The translations under genes were made by a program, and so were the position numbers. A DNA stretch of 64,000 nucleotides from Tianweitania sp. UT-5YL-CI-8 (GTDB lineage: Bacteria; Pseudomonadota; Alphaproteobacteria; Rhizobiales; Rhizobiaceae), in assembly GCF_030010215.1 (NCBI RefSeq), contig NZ_JASCRR010000001.1, positions 186,001 through 250,000 of the forward strand, read 5' to 3'. Under the pieces are notes generated by a model that saw only the letters and a list, made by a program, of their open reading frames with translations, had not been told where the DNA came from and did not search any database. Positions 8,468 through 20,528 of the stretch are shown here, piece after piece. The first letter of the stretch is position 1. Each line of letters starts with the position of its first letter.

Positions 8468-9505
8468 ATGACAGGTTTGATTAAACGAAGCATGCTCGCC
8501 GCGCTCGCGGCAACGTTCATGGCGGGAGCCGCGCTCTCAGCCGAAGTAAAGTCGATCGCCATCATGACACCTGAGGAAGGCACCGACTTCGGCTGGAACC
8601 AGCAGGGCGTCGATGCGGCCAAGGCCGCGGCGGCGGCTGCCGGCATAGAGGTCATCGTCGCCTCCGGCCTCGGCTACGGCGATGTACGCCCGGCGCTGCG
8701 CGAGATCGCAGCCGATGGCGCCAGCTTGATCATCGCGCATGCCAGCGGCTACGCGACCTCCGCGCCGGAGATTGCCGAAGAGACGAAGGTGCCGGTCGCT
8801 ATCGTCGATTCACCCCAGGCGTTAAAAGCCGGCCTCGTCGCCGACTATACGCTGAGCGGCCATGAAGGCGCCTATCTCGCAGGGCGTCTGGCGGCCAAAA
8901 TGAGCCGCTCCAAGCATGTCGGCATCGTCGTATCTGGTGAGCCGCCCTCGTGGAACTCGCAGTCGGCCGGCTTCGCCCAAGGGGTCAAGGCCGAAAACCC
9001 CGAAGTGAAGATCACTTATGCGGTGATCGGACCCGCCGCATACAGCGACGCGGCTGGTGGTCGACGCGTCACCGAAAGCGTCATCGGCGCAGGCGCCGAC
9101 ATCATCTTCGGCCAGGGCAACGGCTCGAGCTTCGGCATGTTGCAGGCGGTCGAAACCGCCAAGGCAGCCGATGGCGGGAAAGTCCTTTTCATCGATGTGA
9201 TCGGCGACAAGACCTCGGTCGGCAAGGGCTTCCTTTTGAGCTCCGTCGTCTGGGATATTACTCCGGTCTACACGGCCATGATCAAGGATCTGAAGGACGA
9301 TACCTTCGGCACCAAGCGTTACGCCATCGGCCTCGCCGACGACTCGGTGAAGCTTCTGAAGACCGACCAGATTCCGGACAATGTCTGGGGCGAGGTGCAG
9401 AAGGTTCGCGATCAGATGATCTCGGGTGAGATCAAGGTCGAGCCGGTCTTCGAGGCCACCGCCGTCCGCGCGCTGATGACCGACGTCTCCGACGCGCCAA
9501 AGTAA
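8468..9505 (+). CDS. BMP-family ABC transporter substrate-binding protein
   Basis: A 345-residue periplasmic binding protein of the basic-membrane-protein (PnrA-like) family. It has a signal peptide (KRSMLAALAATFMAGAALSA) without a lipobox cysteine, then the family-typical TDFGWNQQGVDAAK start and a FGQGNGSSFGMLQA segment. Characterised members bind nucleosides or similar planar N-heterocycles. The gene heads an ABC operon (8468-13145) that runs directly into 4-pyridoxolactonase, so a pyridoxine- or pyridoxal-type ligand is an attractive inference. GGGAGAATAAA precedes the ATG, and the upstream 90 bp is AT-rich and likely holds the promoter. Confidence 0.9.
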   Translation: MTGLIKRSMLAALAATFMAGAALSAEVKSIAIMTPEEGTDFGWNQQGVDAAKAAAAAAGIEVIVASGLGYGDVRPALREIAADGASLIIAHASGYATSAPEIAEETKVPVAIVDSPQALKAGLVADYTLSGHEGAYLAGRLAAKMSRSKHVGIVVSGEPPSWNSQSAGFAQGVKAENPEVKITYAVIGPAAYSDAAGGRRVTESVIGAGADIIFGQGNGSSFGMLQAVETAKAADGGKVLFIDVIGDKTSVGKGFLLSSVVWDITPVYTAMIKDLKDDTFGTKRYAIGLADDSVKLLKTDQIPDNVWGEVQKVRDQMISGEIKVEPVFEATAVRALMTDVSDAPK

Positions 9506-9567
9506 GTATGGGGACGTGGCGAAGGGGACCGTCCAGCCCCCTTCGCAGCTCGACGCAGTTGAAAACT

Positions 9568-11130
9568 ATGATGGAATCCATGATGGAGCAGACGCAGGCA
9601 GGGCCGGCTATCGTGTCTCTCGAAGGCGTGACGAAGCGCTTTCCCGGCATTGTCGCCAATGACCGGGTCGATCTCGACATCCGCGCAGGCGAGGTCCACG
9701 TCCTGCTCGGAGAGAACGGCGCCGGAAAGTCCACGCTGATCAGCATGCTGTCGGGCCTCCAACAGCCCGATGATGGCCGTATCCTTATCGACGGTGTGGA
9801 AATGCCGATCCGCTCACCCAGCCACGCTCTGTCGCTCGGCATCGGTACTGTCTTTCAGCACAACATGCTTGTGCCGACGCTGACGGTCGCGGAAAACCTC
9901 GCGCTGGGCGGCCGCTGGTGGCAACGGCCGAGGATTGCCGAACTCACCGCCCGTGTCGCTGAAATCGCCCGTCCGCTCGGAATAGACATCAATCTCGGCG
10001 CGCGGGTGTCCGAACTGTCGCTTGGCGAGCAGCAACAGGTGGAGATCGTACGTGCATTGCTGCGTGACAGCCGCCTTCTGATCCTCGACGAGGCGACCTC
10101 GATGCTGACCCCCAAGGGCATCGCAGAACTCGGCGCACTCATGCGGCGGCTGGTCGAACGCGGGCTTGCCGTCGTCTTCATCACCCACAAATTGGGCGAA
10201 GCGGCCGACTTCGGCGACCGCGTCTCGGTTCTCAAGCTCGGCCGCAAGGTCGGCGAGATCACCTCGGAGCGTCTCCGCATGCTCGAGCGCGCCGCCCTGG
10301 TCGACGAAATCGTCGCCATGATGTTCGGCCGGCAAGCTGGCGCCGACGAGATTTCCATCCCGCCACGCGCCGCAAATGACGACGCCTTGCTGGAGGTGCG
10401 CGAACTCAGCATGGCTGAGACCTCCGACGCGCCAGGGCTCGACAGGATTTCCTTTGCGATCGGGCACGGCGAAATCCTCGGCATTGCCGGTATCGACGGT
10501 AACGGCCAGAAGCAACTCGCCGAAGCGCTTGCCGGGCAGCGACCGACGGACAGCGGCAGTGTGATGCTCGCCGGACAGGCGCTCGATGGTCTGGATGTTG
10601 GGGGACGTCGCAAGCGCGGCTTGCGCTATCTCACTGATGACCGGCTCGGCGAAGGTACGGTGGGCACGTTCCCCGTCTCGATCAATTATTTCCTCAAGCA
10701 GATCGGCGAACCGCCGCTGTGGCGTTCCGGCATGGAGCGAACCCGCGAGATAGATGCGCGCGCCATCGAACTGACGCGACGCTACGATGTCCGTACGCCT
10801 GGCATTTCGACGCCGGTGGGACGGCTTTCCGGCGGCAACATTCAAAAGGTGCTGATTGCCCGCGAACTCGCGGACGGTGCTCGCGCGGTGATCTTCAACA
10901 AACCAACCTACGGCCTGGACCTCGCAAATACATTGGCGACGCGCCAGCGCGTCCGGGACATTGCCGGGCAGGGCCTCGCCGTGCTTCTGATTTCGACAGA
11001 CCTGGAAGAGTTGCTCAGCATGTGCCACCGCATAGCGGTCATTTCCCAAGGGCGCCTCGTGGGCATCGTTTCGAACGGCGATCGTGCCGGCGAACGGGTC
11101 GGCCGTCTCATGATCGGACTTGCGGCATGA
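9568..11130 (+). CDS. BMP-type ABC transporter, double ATPase subunit
   Basis: A 520-residue fusion of two nucleotide-binding domains, the layout used by BMP/sugar importers. In domain 1, Walker A is GENGAGKST (48-56), the signature LSLGEQQQ and Walker B LLILDEAT. In domain 2 the P-loop is degenerate (GIDGNGQKQ), the signature is LSGGNIQK, and the Walker B position reads VIFNKPTYGLD without the usual acidic residue. Degeneracy of the second site is normal in this family. I start at the ATG at 9568; in-frame ATGs at 9571, 9580 and 9583 are possible, and the frame stays open back to 9508. It overlaps the permease gene by 4 bp (ATGA). Confidence 0.9.
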   Translation: MMESMMEQTQAGPAIVSLEGVTKRFPGIVANDRVDLDIRAGEVHVLLGENGAGKSTLISMLSGLQQPDDGRILIDGVEMPIRSPSHALSLGIGTVFQHNMLVPTLTVAENLALGGRWWQRPRIAELTARVAEIARPLGIDINLGARVSELSLGEQQQVEIVRALLRDSRLLILDEATSMLTPKGIAELGALMRRLVERGLAVVFITHKLGEAADFGDRVSVLKLGRKVGEITSERLRMLERAALVDEIVAMMFGRQAGADEISIPPRAANDDALLEVRELSMAETSDAPGLDRISFAIGHGEILGIAGIDGNGQKQLAEALAGQRPTDSGSVMLAGQALDGLDVGGRRKRGLRYLTDDRLGEGTVGTFPVSINYFLKQIGEPPLWRSGMERTREIDARAIELTRRYDVRTPGISTPVGRLSGGNIQKVLIARELADGARAVIFNKPTYGLDLANTLATRQRVRDIAGQGLAVLLISTDLEELLSMCHRIAVISQGRLVGIVSNGDRAGERVGRLMIGLAA

Positions 11131-12206
11131 GCGCAGATGCCGCCCCCGTAAGCGCTGCAACGCCCGACGCATCGGCGGGCAAGCTCAGCCGCCGGCTCGC
11201 CATCGCGCTGGGTCCTATCATCGTCTCGCTTGCGCTTGCCGGATGCGTCCTGCTGGCAGTGGGTGTCAATCCGCTGGCCTATTACGGGTTTGTCGTGGAA
11301 CGAGGGCTTCTGTCGCCGCTCGGCCTGCAACAGACGCTGACCCGCATGGCGCCGCTTCTCTTCATAGCAGCCGGGCTCATCGTCGCTTTCCGCGCCGGCA
11401 TGTGGAATTTGGGAGGCGACGGCCAATTCCTGTTGGGTGCTGTGGCGGCGGCGGCAAGTGCGCCGCTGCTGGTCCAGACGCTACCGGGCTGGCTCGCGCT
11501 GCTTCTGGCCTTCTTGATAGCCACCGTTGTCGCCATGGTCTGGTCGCTGGTCCCGGCGCTGCTGCGCGCATACCAGGGCATCAATGAGATCATCACCACG
11601 CTGATGATGTCCTTTCTCGGCGTCTCGCTCGCCAATGTGCTGGTGAAGCTCGCATTCCTGGACCCCAGCACCACCGTGCCGCAGACGCGCACGCTGGCGG
11701 TGAGCGACCGGCTGCCAAGGCTTTTTGAAACGACAATCACCAGCGGCCTCATTTTCGGGCTGGTCGCCATCGTTGTCGTGCATCTTGTCATGACGCGCAC
11801 GGCCTTCGGCTTGAAACTGAGAACCGTCGGGGCCAATCCGCGCGCCGCGATCCATGCCGGGCTCAATGTACCTGTGCTGACCATCGCTGTTTTCGCCATT
11901 TCGGCGGGCCTGATCGGCATGGGTGGCGCGATCGACATCATCGGCATCCAGGGAAATGTTCGCGCCGACTGGAATCCGGCCTACGGCTTGGCCGTCATTC
12001 CGGTGGTCTTCCTGGCGCGCATGAACGGCTTCGCCGCCATCGGCTTCGTCTTTCTGCTGTCGGTGCTATCTATCGGCGGAGAGAGTGCAGCGCGGCGGCT
12101 CGGCGTCCCCCAGCATTTCACCCTGGTCCTCATCTCGATTGTGCTGATCACCTTGGCGGTTGCGGAATATATGGGCCATCGGCTCAATCAGGCGCGGAAG
12201 GTTTGA
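11127..12206 (+). CDS. BMP-type ABC transporter permease 1
   Basis: A 359-residue membrane protein of the BPD_transp_2 family with about nine to ten hydrophobic segments and the signature region LRAYQGINEIITTLMMS, which contacts the ATPase in this permease class. A ~20-residue polar N-terminus precedes the first helix (LAIALGPIIVSLALAGCVLL). The start ATG lies inside the ATPase stop (ATGA). With the next gene it forms the heterodimeric channel for the BMP binding protein. Confidence 0.92.
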   Translation: MSADAAPVSAATPDASAGKLSRRLAIALGPIIVSLALAGCVLLAVGVNPLAYYGFVVERGLLSPLGLQQTLTRMAPLLFIAAGLIVAFRAGMWNLGGDGQFLLGAVAAAASAPLLVQTLPGWLALLLAFLIATVVAMVWSLVPALLRAYQGINEIITTLMMSFLGVSLANVLVKLAFLDPSTTVPQTRTLAVSDRLPRLFETTITSGLIFGLVAIVVVHLVMTRTAFGLKLRTVGANPRAAIHAGLNVPVLTIAVFAISAGLIGMGGAIDIIGIQGNVRADWNPAYGLAVIPVVFLARMNGFAAIGFVFLLSVLSIGGESAARRLGVPQHFTLVLISIVLITLAVAEYMGHRLNQARKV

Positions 12207-12209
12207 GCG

Positions 12210-13145
12210 ATGGGCGGATTTTTCACCGACACCTTTTTAACCGCACTGCTCTTTGGCGCCGTGACGGCCGCGATACCGCTGCTTCTGGCCGGCCTTGGCG
12301 AGCAGATGTCTGAAAAAGCCGGTGTGCTCAACATCGGCATCGAAGGCATGATGATCACCGGCGCCTATATCGGCTTTGTAGGAGCCTACTATTCCGGGTC
12401 CTTCTGGATCGGTTTCATTGCCGGCGCCGCAGGTGGCATGGCCGTGGCTTCGCTGATGGCGCTGCTATGCGTCCGGTTCGGGCTGAACCAGATCGTGATC
12501 GGCATCGCGCTGACGCTCGGGCTGGAAGGGTTGACCTCGCTTCTGCACCATTTCCAGTTCTCGCGCAGCTATCCGCGCCTGCCAGCAGCAGAGGTGACGC
12601 CGATCCCGCTGCTGTCTGATATTCCGGTCCTGGGGCCGGCATTGTTCAGGCATCACCTGATCGTCTATCTCGCGGTCGCAATGGTCGGGGTGATGATCTG
12701 GGTCTACAAGCGCACGCAGTTCGGGTTGAACCTGCAGGCCGCAGGCGACAAGCCCGCGGCGCTCGACGTGGCTGGCATCGACGTGATCCGCACCCGCACG
12801 GTGGCTGTGCTCTTCACTGGCGGCATGGCTGGTATCGGTGGCGCCTACCTCGCCAATGTTGGCGCGGGGCTGTTCATCCCTTTCATCACCAACGGAGCGG
12901 GTTTCCTCGGCATCGTGCTGGCGATGCTGGCGCGGGGCCGTCCTGTCTGGGTGCTCGTCGGCGCGCTGATCTTTGGCGGGTGTCTCTCAATGACGACGGC
13001 CGCGCAGGTGGCGGGCATCCGCATTCCGACCGACGTTATCCAGATGCTGCCGTTTTTGGCTGTAATGGCCATGCTTGTCCTGTTCGGGCGTCGCGCCGGC
13101 CTGCCGGCAGCCCTCGGTATTCCCTATGAGCGCGGTGCGCGCTGA
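12210..13145 (+). CDS. BMP-type ABC transporter permease 2
   Basis: A 311-residue BPD_transp_2 permease. The diagnostic GEQMSEKAGVLNIGIEGMMITGAY segment occurs near residue 30, followed by FGLNQIVIGIAL in the coupling region. It starts 3 bp after permease 1. The gap to the 4-pyridoxolactonase start is 21 bp and carries an AAGGAGGCG ribosome-binding site, so importer and B6 enzyme genes sit in one transcription unit. Confidence 0.92.
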   Translation: MGGFFTDTFLTALLFGAVTAAIPLLLAGLGEQMSEKAGVLNIGIEGMMITGAYIGFVGAYYSGSFWIGFIAGAAGGMAVASLMALLCVRFGLNQIVIGIALTLGLEGLTSLLHHFQFSRSYPRLPAAEVTPIPLLSDIPVLGPALFRHHLIVYLAVAMVGVMIWVYKRTQFGLNLQAAGDKPAALDVAGIDVIRTRTVAVLFTGGMAGIGGAYLANVGAGLFIPFITNGAGFLGIVLAMLARGRPVWVLVGALIFGGCLSMTTAAQVAGIRIPTDVIQMLPFLAVMAMLVLFGRRAGLPAALGIPYERGAR

Positions 13146-13973
<828 letters not shown>

Positions 13974-13983
13974 GGGTATCATC

Positions 13984-15937
<1,954 letters not shown>

Positions 15938-16001
15938 ACGGCGTTTTTGGTAGAGGCCACCCAGATGCGATCACCGAGGCGGTCATCCAGCGATGAGGTG
16001 A

Positions 16002-17207
16002 CTAGCGGGACGGTCTGACCGATTTCGGCTCGAAGTTGATCACGTTCTTCGGAATGTGCGGCTCCAAGGCTCGGGCGTGAACGGTGAAGCCGTTCCTGCC
16101 TCGCCGTTTGGTCTCGTACAGCGCCCGATCGGCTTCTTCCATGAGGCTGCTCGGGTTCAGCGCTTCCGACGTTTCGGACGAGGCGACCCCGACACTAGCG
16201 CTAATGTCGAGAGACAGGTCGCGCCAAACAAATGGCGACGCATGCAAGGAACCGAGAGCGCGCGCGGCGAATGCGGAGGCCTCTGCCTCGCTGATGTCCG
16301 GCAGCAGGGCGCAAAATTCGTCACCGCCCAGCCGCGCAAAGACATCGGTCGGCCGAAACTGATTGCGGAGAACGTCTGCCGCATGTTTCAAAGCGGCATC
16401 TCCCGCAGCATGCCCATGGATGTCGTTGATGTCCTTGAACCGATCGAGGTCGAAAAGCATCACACTGAAGCTCTGTTGACTCGTTCGGGCACAGGCGGCG
16501 TTAAGATGGTTCATGAACAGCCGTCGGTTTGCCAAGCCTGTCAGATCGTCTTCGTTGGCGAGCCGTTCCACTTCGCGGCGCAAATAGCCGATGACGGAAA
16601 TCAGGAATCCAAAATTCCAAGTGGCCGCCGCAAAGAGGAAAGCCAGGAGATCGAGGGCCGCGGCATCGCGTAGGTTGAGGTCCGGCGCGATTCCGGCAAC
16701 GATTAAGATGTTGCCGCCTGCGATGGACAGATGCGCGATGCTGGCGACCGCCAGGGCAGCACAGGTGATGGCGGCGCCCAGGTCCCTCCCTACTCTTGGC
16801 AGCAAATAGAGCAGTGTTACGAGCAGCGGCACTGACTGCGCCAAGGTGTACACCGGATTGCGGGCGTACCAGATATGGAAGGTCGCGAGCATGGCGATGG
16901 TGCTGATAGCAAGGAATGCAGCAATCCAGGTCGGTGAGGGACGGTTTCCATGGAAAAGCCGAACCCCCATATAGTTCAGCCAGAAGCCGAGCACGATGAT
17001 CGTATTGCCACCGACCGTCGCTAGGAAAAGGCCTGTGTCGCCCTGGATTGACAGGACGAGCCCGCCGACAAAGCTCGCAATGCTTCCCCCAAGCCAGTAG
17101 CGCGCCGCGTGGAGATCGCGGTAACAATAAACGATTGCTCCCCAGATGACGCAGTTGGCTAAGCCCGAAAGCAAGACCACCAGATAGATCGTGTAGAAAT
17201 TAATCAT
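16002..17207 (-). CDS. membrane-bound diguanylate cyclase (GGDEF)
   Basis: A 401-residue protein. Residues 1-210 contain about seven hydrophobic segments forming an integral-membrane sensor (MASE-like, subtype not identified). Residues 215-375 form a GGDEF domain with an intact GGDEF motif at 294-298 and, five residues before it, the RPTD (285-288) allosteric inhibition site. DLDRFKDINDIHGH is canonical, so the enzyme should synthesise cyclic di-GMP with product feedback inhibition. It is convergent with the B6 operon and shares no operon. The ~500-bp region upstream contains no gene that I can support. Confidence 0.92.
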   Translation of the reverse strand: MINFYTIYLVVLLSGLANCVIWGAIVYCYRDLHAARYWLGGSIASFVGGLVLSIQGDTGLFLATVGGNTIIVLGFWLNYMGVRLFHGNRPSPTWIAAFLAISTIAMLATFHIWYARNPVYTLAQSVPLLVTLLYLLPRVGRDLGAAITCAALAVASIAHLSIAGGNILIVAGIAPDLNLRDAAALDLLAFLFAAATWNFGFLISVIGYLRREVERLANEDDLTGLANRRLFMNHLNAACARTSQQSFSVMLFDLDRFKDINDIHGHAAGDAALKHAADVLRNQFRPTDVFARLGGDEFCALLPDISEAEASAFAARALGSLHASPFVWRDLSLDISASVGVASSETSEALNPSSLMEEADRALYETKRRGRNGFTVHARALEPHIPKNVINFEPKSVRPSR

Positions 17208-17706
17208 CTCGGCTCCAGCGTTCTGACGGCCGCGCCAGGAATTACTGCTGCATCATGAAACACGCAATGAATTTTTCTTCTCGCATTTGATTGATTCTTG
17301 GACGTTCTGACGCTTGGTGCATAAGGCGCGCCGAAGCCTCGCGCGGCAGCAGGCATGTACCTCACCGCCTGGGTTCAAGCGGCGGTGGCGTAAACGCTTT
17401 AAAGATGCATAGCCAAGGCTGCCTGAAGCCAGCCGGTTTAACAAATGAAAGCGAGAGCTGCGAGGTTCCGCATTCGTCATGCTCCCGAGGTTACTGTCAC
17501 CGTCTCGGCGAGGACACATGGCCGTGCGCGTGGTGGTATGGCGGACTGCCTGAAGAACTGGATTCGCGCGGAAGCCGATGGGTTGCGCTCGTCACCTACA
17601 AGCAGACGGCGGATTTCCAAGTCGTCGCATTCGATAAGAACGTTAGGAACATTTTAAGTGAAAAGGCCGGTGGATGTCGGCCTTTCCGACATTTGCTTAA
17701 GTGTCC
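17208..17706. other. 499-bp intergenic region without a supported gene
   Basis: The region lies between two divergently oriented blocks. Short open frames on both strands have no recognisable domain, no good ribosome-binding site and arginine/serine-rich composition typical of out-of-frame translation. The left ~90 bp is AT-rich and probably holds the diguanylate cyclase promoter. The right end carries a hairpin described separately. A small RNA or gene remnant cannot be excluded. Confidence 0.5.
17662..17685 (-). terminator. rho-independent terminator for the minus-strand catabolic operon
   Basis: Perfect 8-bp inverted repeat AAAGGCCG (17662-17669) and CGGCCTTT (17678-17685) with an 8-nt loop. 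Read on the minus strand it comes about 20 bp after the stop of the cupin-SnoaL gene, and the strand continues TTTTCACTT, a short T-rich tail. Confidence 0.6.
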
Positions 17707-18375
17707 TTACCCTCGCGCCTTGCGATAGGAATCCTTGAGCGCGATCAGGTCGCCTGAAAAGGCGAAGATATCGCAACCGTCGACATCGACCGTTTGTCCG
17801 GACTTGCTGGTGCCCACGAAACGCCAGGATGAGAGGCCGGTGTCGCCAGTGACGACGTGACGTCCCTTTGTCCAGGCGGCCTGCGGGAAGGCTTCGAACA
17901 AAGCTGCGTAGGCAGCGCGGACAGCCTCTCGCCCGACATGCCTGCGTCCCTCGGCCTCCGGTCCGGCAGAGCTATGGAAAGCGCAATCCTCGGCCATGCA
18001 CTCCATCAACTCGTCCACGTCGCGAGCATTCCAGGCTGCGAGGAAGCGGTCGAGAACGGCAAGCCTGCGGGCGGTGCGGTCGCCGCCTTCCACCACTTCA
18101 ACCTCCAGGAAAGACAGCGGCGCTTCTCCCGCATTGATGACGTTGTGGGCAACGCCGGTGCGCCGGGAGTAGGGCACGCCCTGGGTGAGGCTTGCCTGCG
18201 ACTGCGCGCCATCCGGGCCTTCAAGGCCCAGCGTACCATTAGTCAACGGCACGATGACATAGTCATGGCCATGGATGTGCCAGCCGGTTTCTGCGCCGGC
18301 GGCGAACCGCCATTCGGTGACCCGGAAGCGGTCGTCGTCGATGTGGGTGACGGGTTCGGCCTTTGCGCGGGTCAT
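17707..18375 (-). CDS. cupin / SnoaL-like two-domain protein
   Basis: A 222-residue protein in which an N-terminal cupin barrel (about 1-100; metal-ligand histidines in GWHIHGHDYVIVP) is fused to a C-terminal NTF2/SnoaL-like domain (about 105-222, starting AVLDRFLAAWNARDVDELME and containing the conserved EDCAFHSSAG and AAYAALFEAFP segments). Either domain alone could be a small-molecule isomerase, dioxygenase or binding protein; the fusion is uncommon. The ATG at 18375 overlaps the aminotransferase stop by 4 bp, so the gene ends the minus-strand operon. The substrate is unknown, presumably an intermediate of the cluster's pathway. Confidence 0.78.
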   Translation of the reverse strand: MTRAKAEPVTHIDDDRFRVTEWRFAAGAETGWHIHGHDYVIVPLTNGTLGLEGPDGAQSQASLTQGVPYSRRTGVAHNVINAGEAPLSFLEVEVVEGGDRTARRLAVLDRFLAAWNARDVDELMECMAEDCAFHSSAGPEAEGRRHVGREAVRAAYAALFEAFPQAAWTKGRHVVTGDTGLSSWRFVGTSKSGQTVDVDGCDIFAFSGDLIALKDSYRKARG

Positions 18376-19754
18376 TCCAGTCCCTCCTGCGCCACCGCGC
18401 CTGTCAGGCGGTCGAGCGTCCGTCCCATGCGCGTCATGATCTCCTTCACATCGTCCTCGGTCGCGATCATTGGCGGGCACAATGCCAGCTGGTCGCCGAT
18501 GGAACGGAAGATCAGGCCTTCCTCATGTCCAATGACGTTGGCGATGGCGCCAGCGCGTCCGGCTTTGGCGAAAGGCCGCTTCGTTGGCTTGTCGGCCACC
18601 AGTTCCACTGCGCCGATGAGGCCGGTGCCGCGCGCTTCGCCCACCAGCGGATGGTCTGCGAAGGAGCGAATGCCCGCCTGGAACGATGCCTCGAGCCGAG
18701 CCGCATTGCCGATCAGGTCGCGTTCTTCGAAGATGGCGAGGTTTTCAAGACCCACGGCGGTTGCCACCGGGTGACCCGAGGCCGTGAAGCCATGCCCGAA
18801 ATTGCCAATCGTCGCTGTATTGTCGGCGATTGCCTGGTAGATCGCTTCCGAAAACACGACGGCGGCCAGCGGCATGTAGGATGAGGTGATCTGCTTGGAC
18901 AGCGTCATGATGTCGGGCGTGAAGCCGTATTTCTGGCAGCCGAAAGGCGTACCGAGACGACCGAACCCACAGATCACTTCATCGGCCACCAGCACGATGT
19001 CGTTTGCCCGGCAGATTTTTTCGACGCCTTCCCAATAGCCAGCCGGAGGGGGCAGGACGCCGCCGGCGGCGATCAGCGGCTCGCCGATGAAGGCGGCGAT
19101 GGTATCGGCGCCTTCCTCTGCAATGACTGCTTCCAGTTCCGCCAGCAGGCGCGCGGTGAACGCCGCTTCATCCTCGCCTTCCGCGCCGAAACGATAGAAG
19201 TGCGGGCATGTCAGGTGGCGAACGGGGATCGCGGGCAGGTCGAAGTCGCGATGGTTGATCGGAAGGCCGGTCAGACTGCCAGAGGCCACGGTGATGCCGT
19301 GATAGCCCTTTGTGCGGGAGAGGAATTTCTTCTTTTTCGGCCGGCCGAGCGCATTGTTCATGAACCACATCATCTTGACGATGGTGTCGTTGGCCTCGGA
19401 GCCCGACGAGGTGAAGAACACGCGCGTCAGGTTTTCCGGCGTCATCTCAACCAGCTTCTCGGCCAGCCGAATGGAGGGCTCATGCGCCTTGGAGGAGAAG
19501 GTGTGATAGTAAGGCAGCTTGAGCATCTGCTGGTAAGCCGCATCGGCTAAACGCTTTTCCGAAAAGCCGACCGCCACCGACCAGAGCCCGGCCAGGCCTT
19601 CGATATACTCCTTGCCATGCTCGTCATACACGCGGATACCGTCCCCACGGCTGATCACCACAGGCCCGGTCTTTTCGTGCTGACGCAGGTTTGTATAGGG
19701 GTGCATCGTGGTGGCGATGTCGGCTGCGGCGAGAGAGTTGGAAAGCGCTTCCAT
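18372..19754 (-). CDS. class III (omega) aminotransferase
   Basis: A 460-residue PLP-dependent class III aminotransferase. The PLP phosphate-binding FFTSSGSEANDT is near residue 115, the Asp that contacts the pyridine N is in VADEVICGFGR (D258), and the Schiff-base lysine is K287 in TLSKQITSSYMPL. The family transfers amino groups of omega-amino acids or amines, usually to pyruvate. It follows a PxpA-like gene and precedes the cupin-SnoaL gene, with which it overlaps by 4 bp. In context it would deaminate an amino acid freed by lactam/hydantoin ring opening; the exact substrate is unknown. Confidence 0.9.
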   Translation of the reverse strand: MEALSNSLAAADIATTMHPYTNLRQHEKTGPVVISRGDGIRVYDEHGKEYIEGLAGLWSVAVGFSEKRLADAAYQQMLKLPYYHTFSSKAHEPSIRLAEKLVEMTPENLTRVFFTSSGSEANDTIVKMMWFMNNALGRPKKKKFLSRTKGYHGITVASGSLTGLPINHRDFDLPAIPVRHLTCPHFYRFGAEGEDEAAFTARLLAELEAVIAEEGADTIAAFIGEPLIAAGGVLPPPAGYWEGVEKICRANDIVLVADEVICGFGRLGTPFGCQKYGFTPDIMTLSKQITSSYMPLAAVVFSEAIYQAIADNTATIGNFGHGFTASGHPVATAVGLENLAIFEERDLIGNAARLEASFQAGIRSFADHPLVGEARGTGLIGAVELVADKPTKRPFAKAGRAGAIANVIGHEEGLIFRSIGDQLALCPPMIATEDDVKEIMTRMGRTLDRLTGAVAQEGLE

Positions 19755-19801
19755 GAAAGTCCTCAGAGGATTGGAGTGAGACGGTCTTTGTTTTGCCGTC
19801 C

Positions 19802-20521
19802 TTAAGCGTGTTTGTCGATGATCCGTCGCATTAGCGCGGCGACGTCGCGCGCATTGGGCGGATCGGAGTGGATGCAGACGGTGCCGAACGAGACCTTGCG
19901 AACCGTGCCGTCCGTGGCAACAAATTCGTTGCGTGTCAGCGCGCGGCTGATGCGCTCTTCCGCTTGGCCGAGATCGATGGCCGATTGCACGCGGGGAATG
20001 ATCAGGCCGCCGTCAGGCGCATAGGTGAGGTCCGGAAAGAACTCGCCGACGAACTCTACGCCAAGTTCCATCGCCGCCGTCTCGTGATGCGTTCCGGCCA
20101 TGCCGAACAGCGGCACCCCGAAAGGTTTGACGGCGGCGGCAATGGCTCGGGCTGTGTCCATGTCCCGCGCGGCCATGCCGTAAACGATGCCGTGCGGCTT
20201 GACATGGGTGAGCCGGCTGCCTTCGGCCGCCAGCATGCCGGTCAGCGCACCGATCTGGTAGAGAAAGGCTGCGGTCAGTTCCTCCGGCTGCAGCTTCATT
20301 TCGCGCCGGCCGAAGCCCTCCTTGTCGGGGAGGGAGGGGTGCGCGCCGACCTTGACACCATGTGCCAGCGCCAGGCGGGCGGTCTTCAGCATGGTCCAAG
20401 GGTCCGACGCGTGAAAGCCGCAGGCGATGTTGGCGCAATCGATATGCGGCATGATGCCGGCATCGTCGCCAAAGCGCCAATTGCCGAAGCTTTCGCCCAT
20501 GTCGCAATTCAAGGTGACCAT
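19802..20521 (-). CDS. pxpA: LamB/YcsF family protein, 5-oxoprolinase subunit A (PxpA) homologue
   Basis: A 239-residue YdjC/YcsF-fold protein. The hallmarks are present: LNCDMGESFGNW at the N-terminus, CGFHASDPWTM near 40, KVGAHPSLPDKEGFGRR near 60 and VKPHGIVYG near 110. In the characterised PxpABC enzyme, PxpA opens phosphorylated 5-oxoproline produced by PxpBC. Here no pxpB or pxpC is visible in the window; instead a HyuAB pair and a molybdenum hydroxylase share the minus-strand run. It may hydrolyse a different cyclic amide. It starts 8 bp after the MoCo-subunit stop. Confidence 0.88.
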   Translation of the reverse strand: MVTLNCDMGESFGNWRFGDDAGIMPHIDCANIACGFHASDPWTMLKTARLALAHGVKVGAHPSLPDKEGFGRREMKLQPEELTAAFLYQIGALTGMLAAEGSRLTHVKPHGIVYGMAARDMDTARAIAAAVKPFGVPLFGMAGTHHETAAMELGVEFVGEFFPDLTYAPDGGLIIPRVQSAIDLGQAEERISRALTRNEFVATDGTVRKVSFGTVCIHSDPPNARDVAALMRRIIDKHA

Positions 20522-20528
20522 TATTTCC

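Noticed and set aside
9814-11172. Long minus-strand frame opposite the BMP ATPase gene
   Set aside because: The ATPase on the plus strand has all ABC motifs; the opposite frame has none of any family.
17291-17728. Plus-strand open frame in the gap after the diguanylate cyclase gene
   Set aside because: No ribosome-binding site, no recognisable fold, and it runs into the 3' end of the minus-strand cupin-SnoaL gene.
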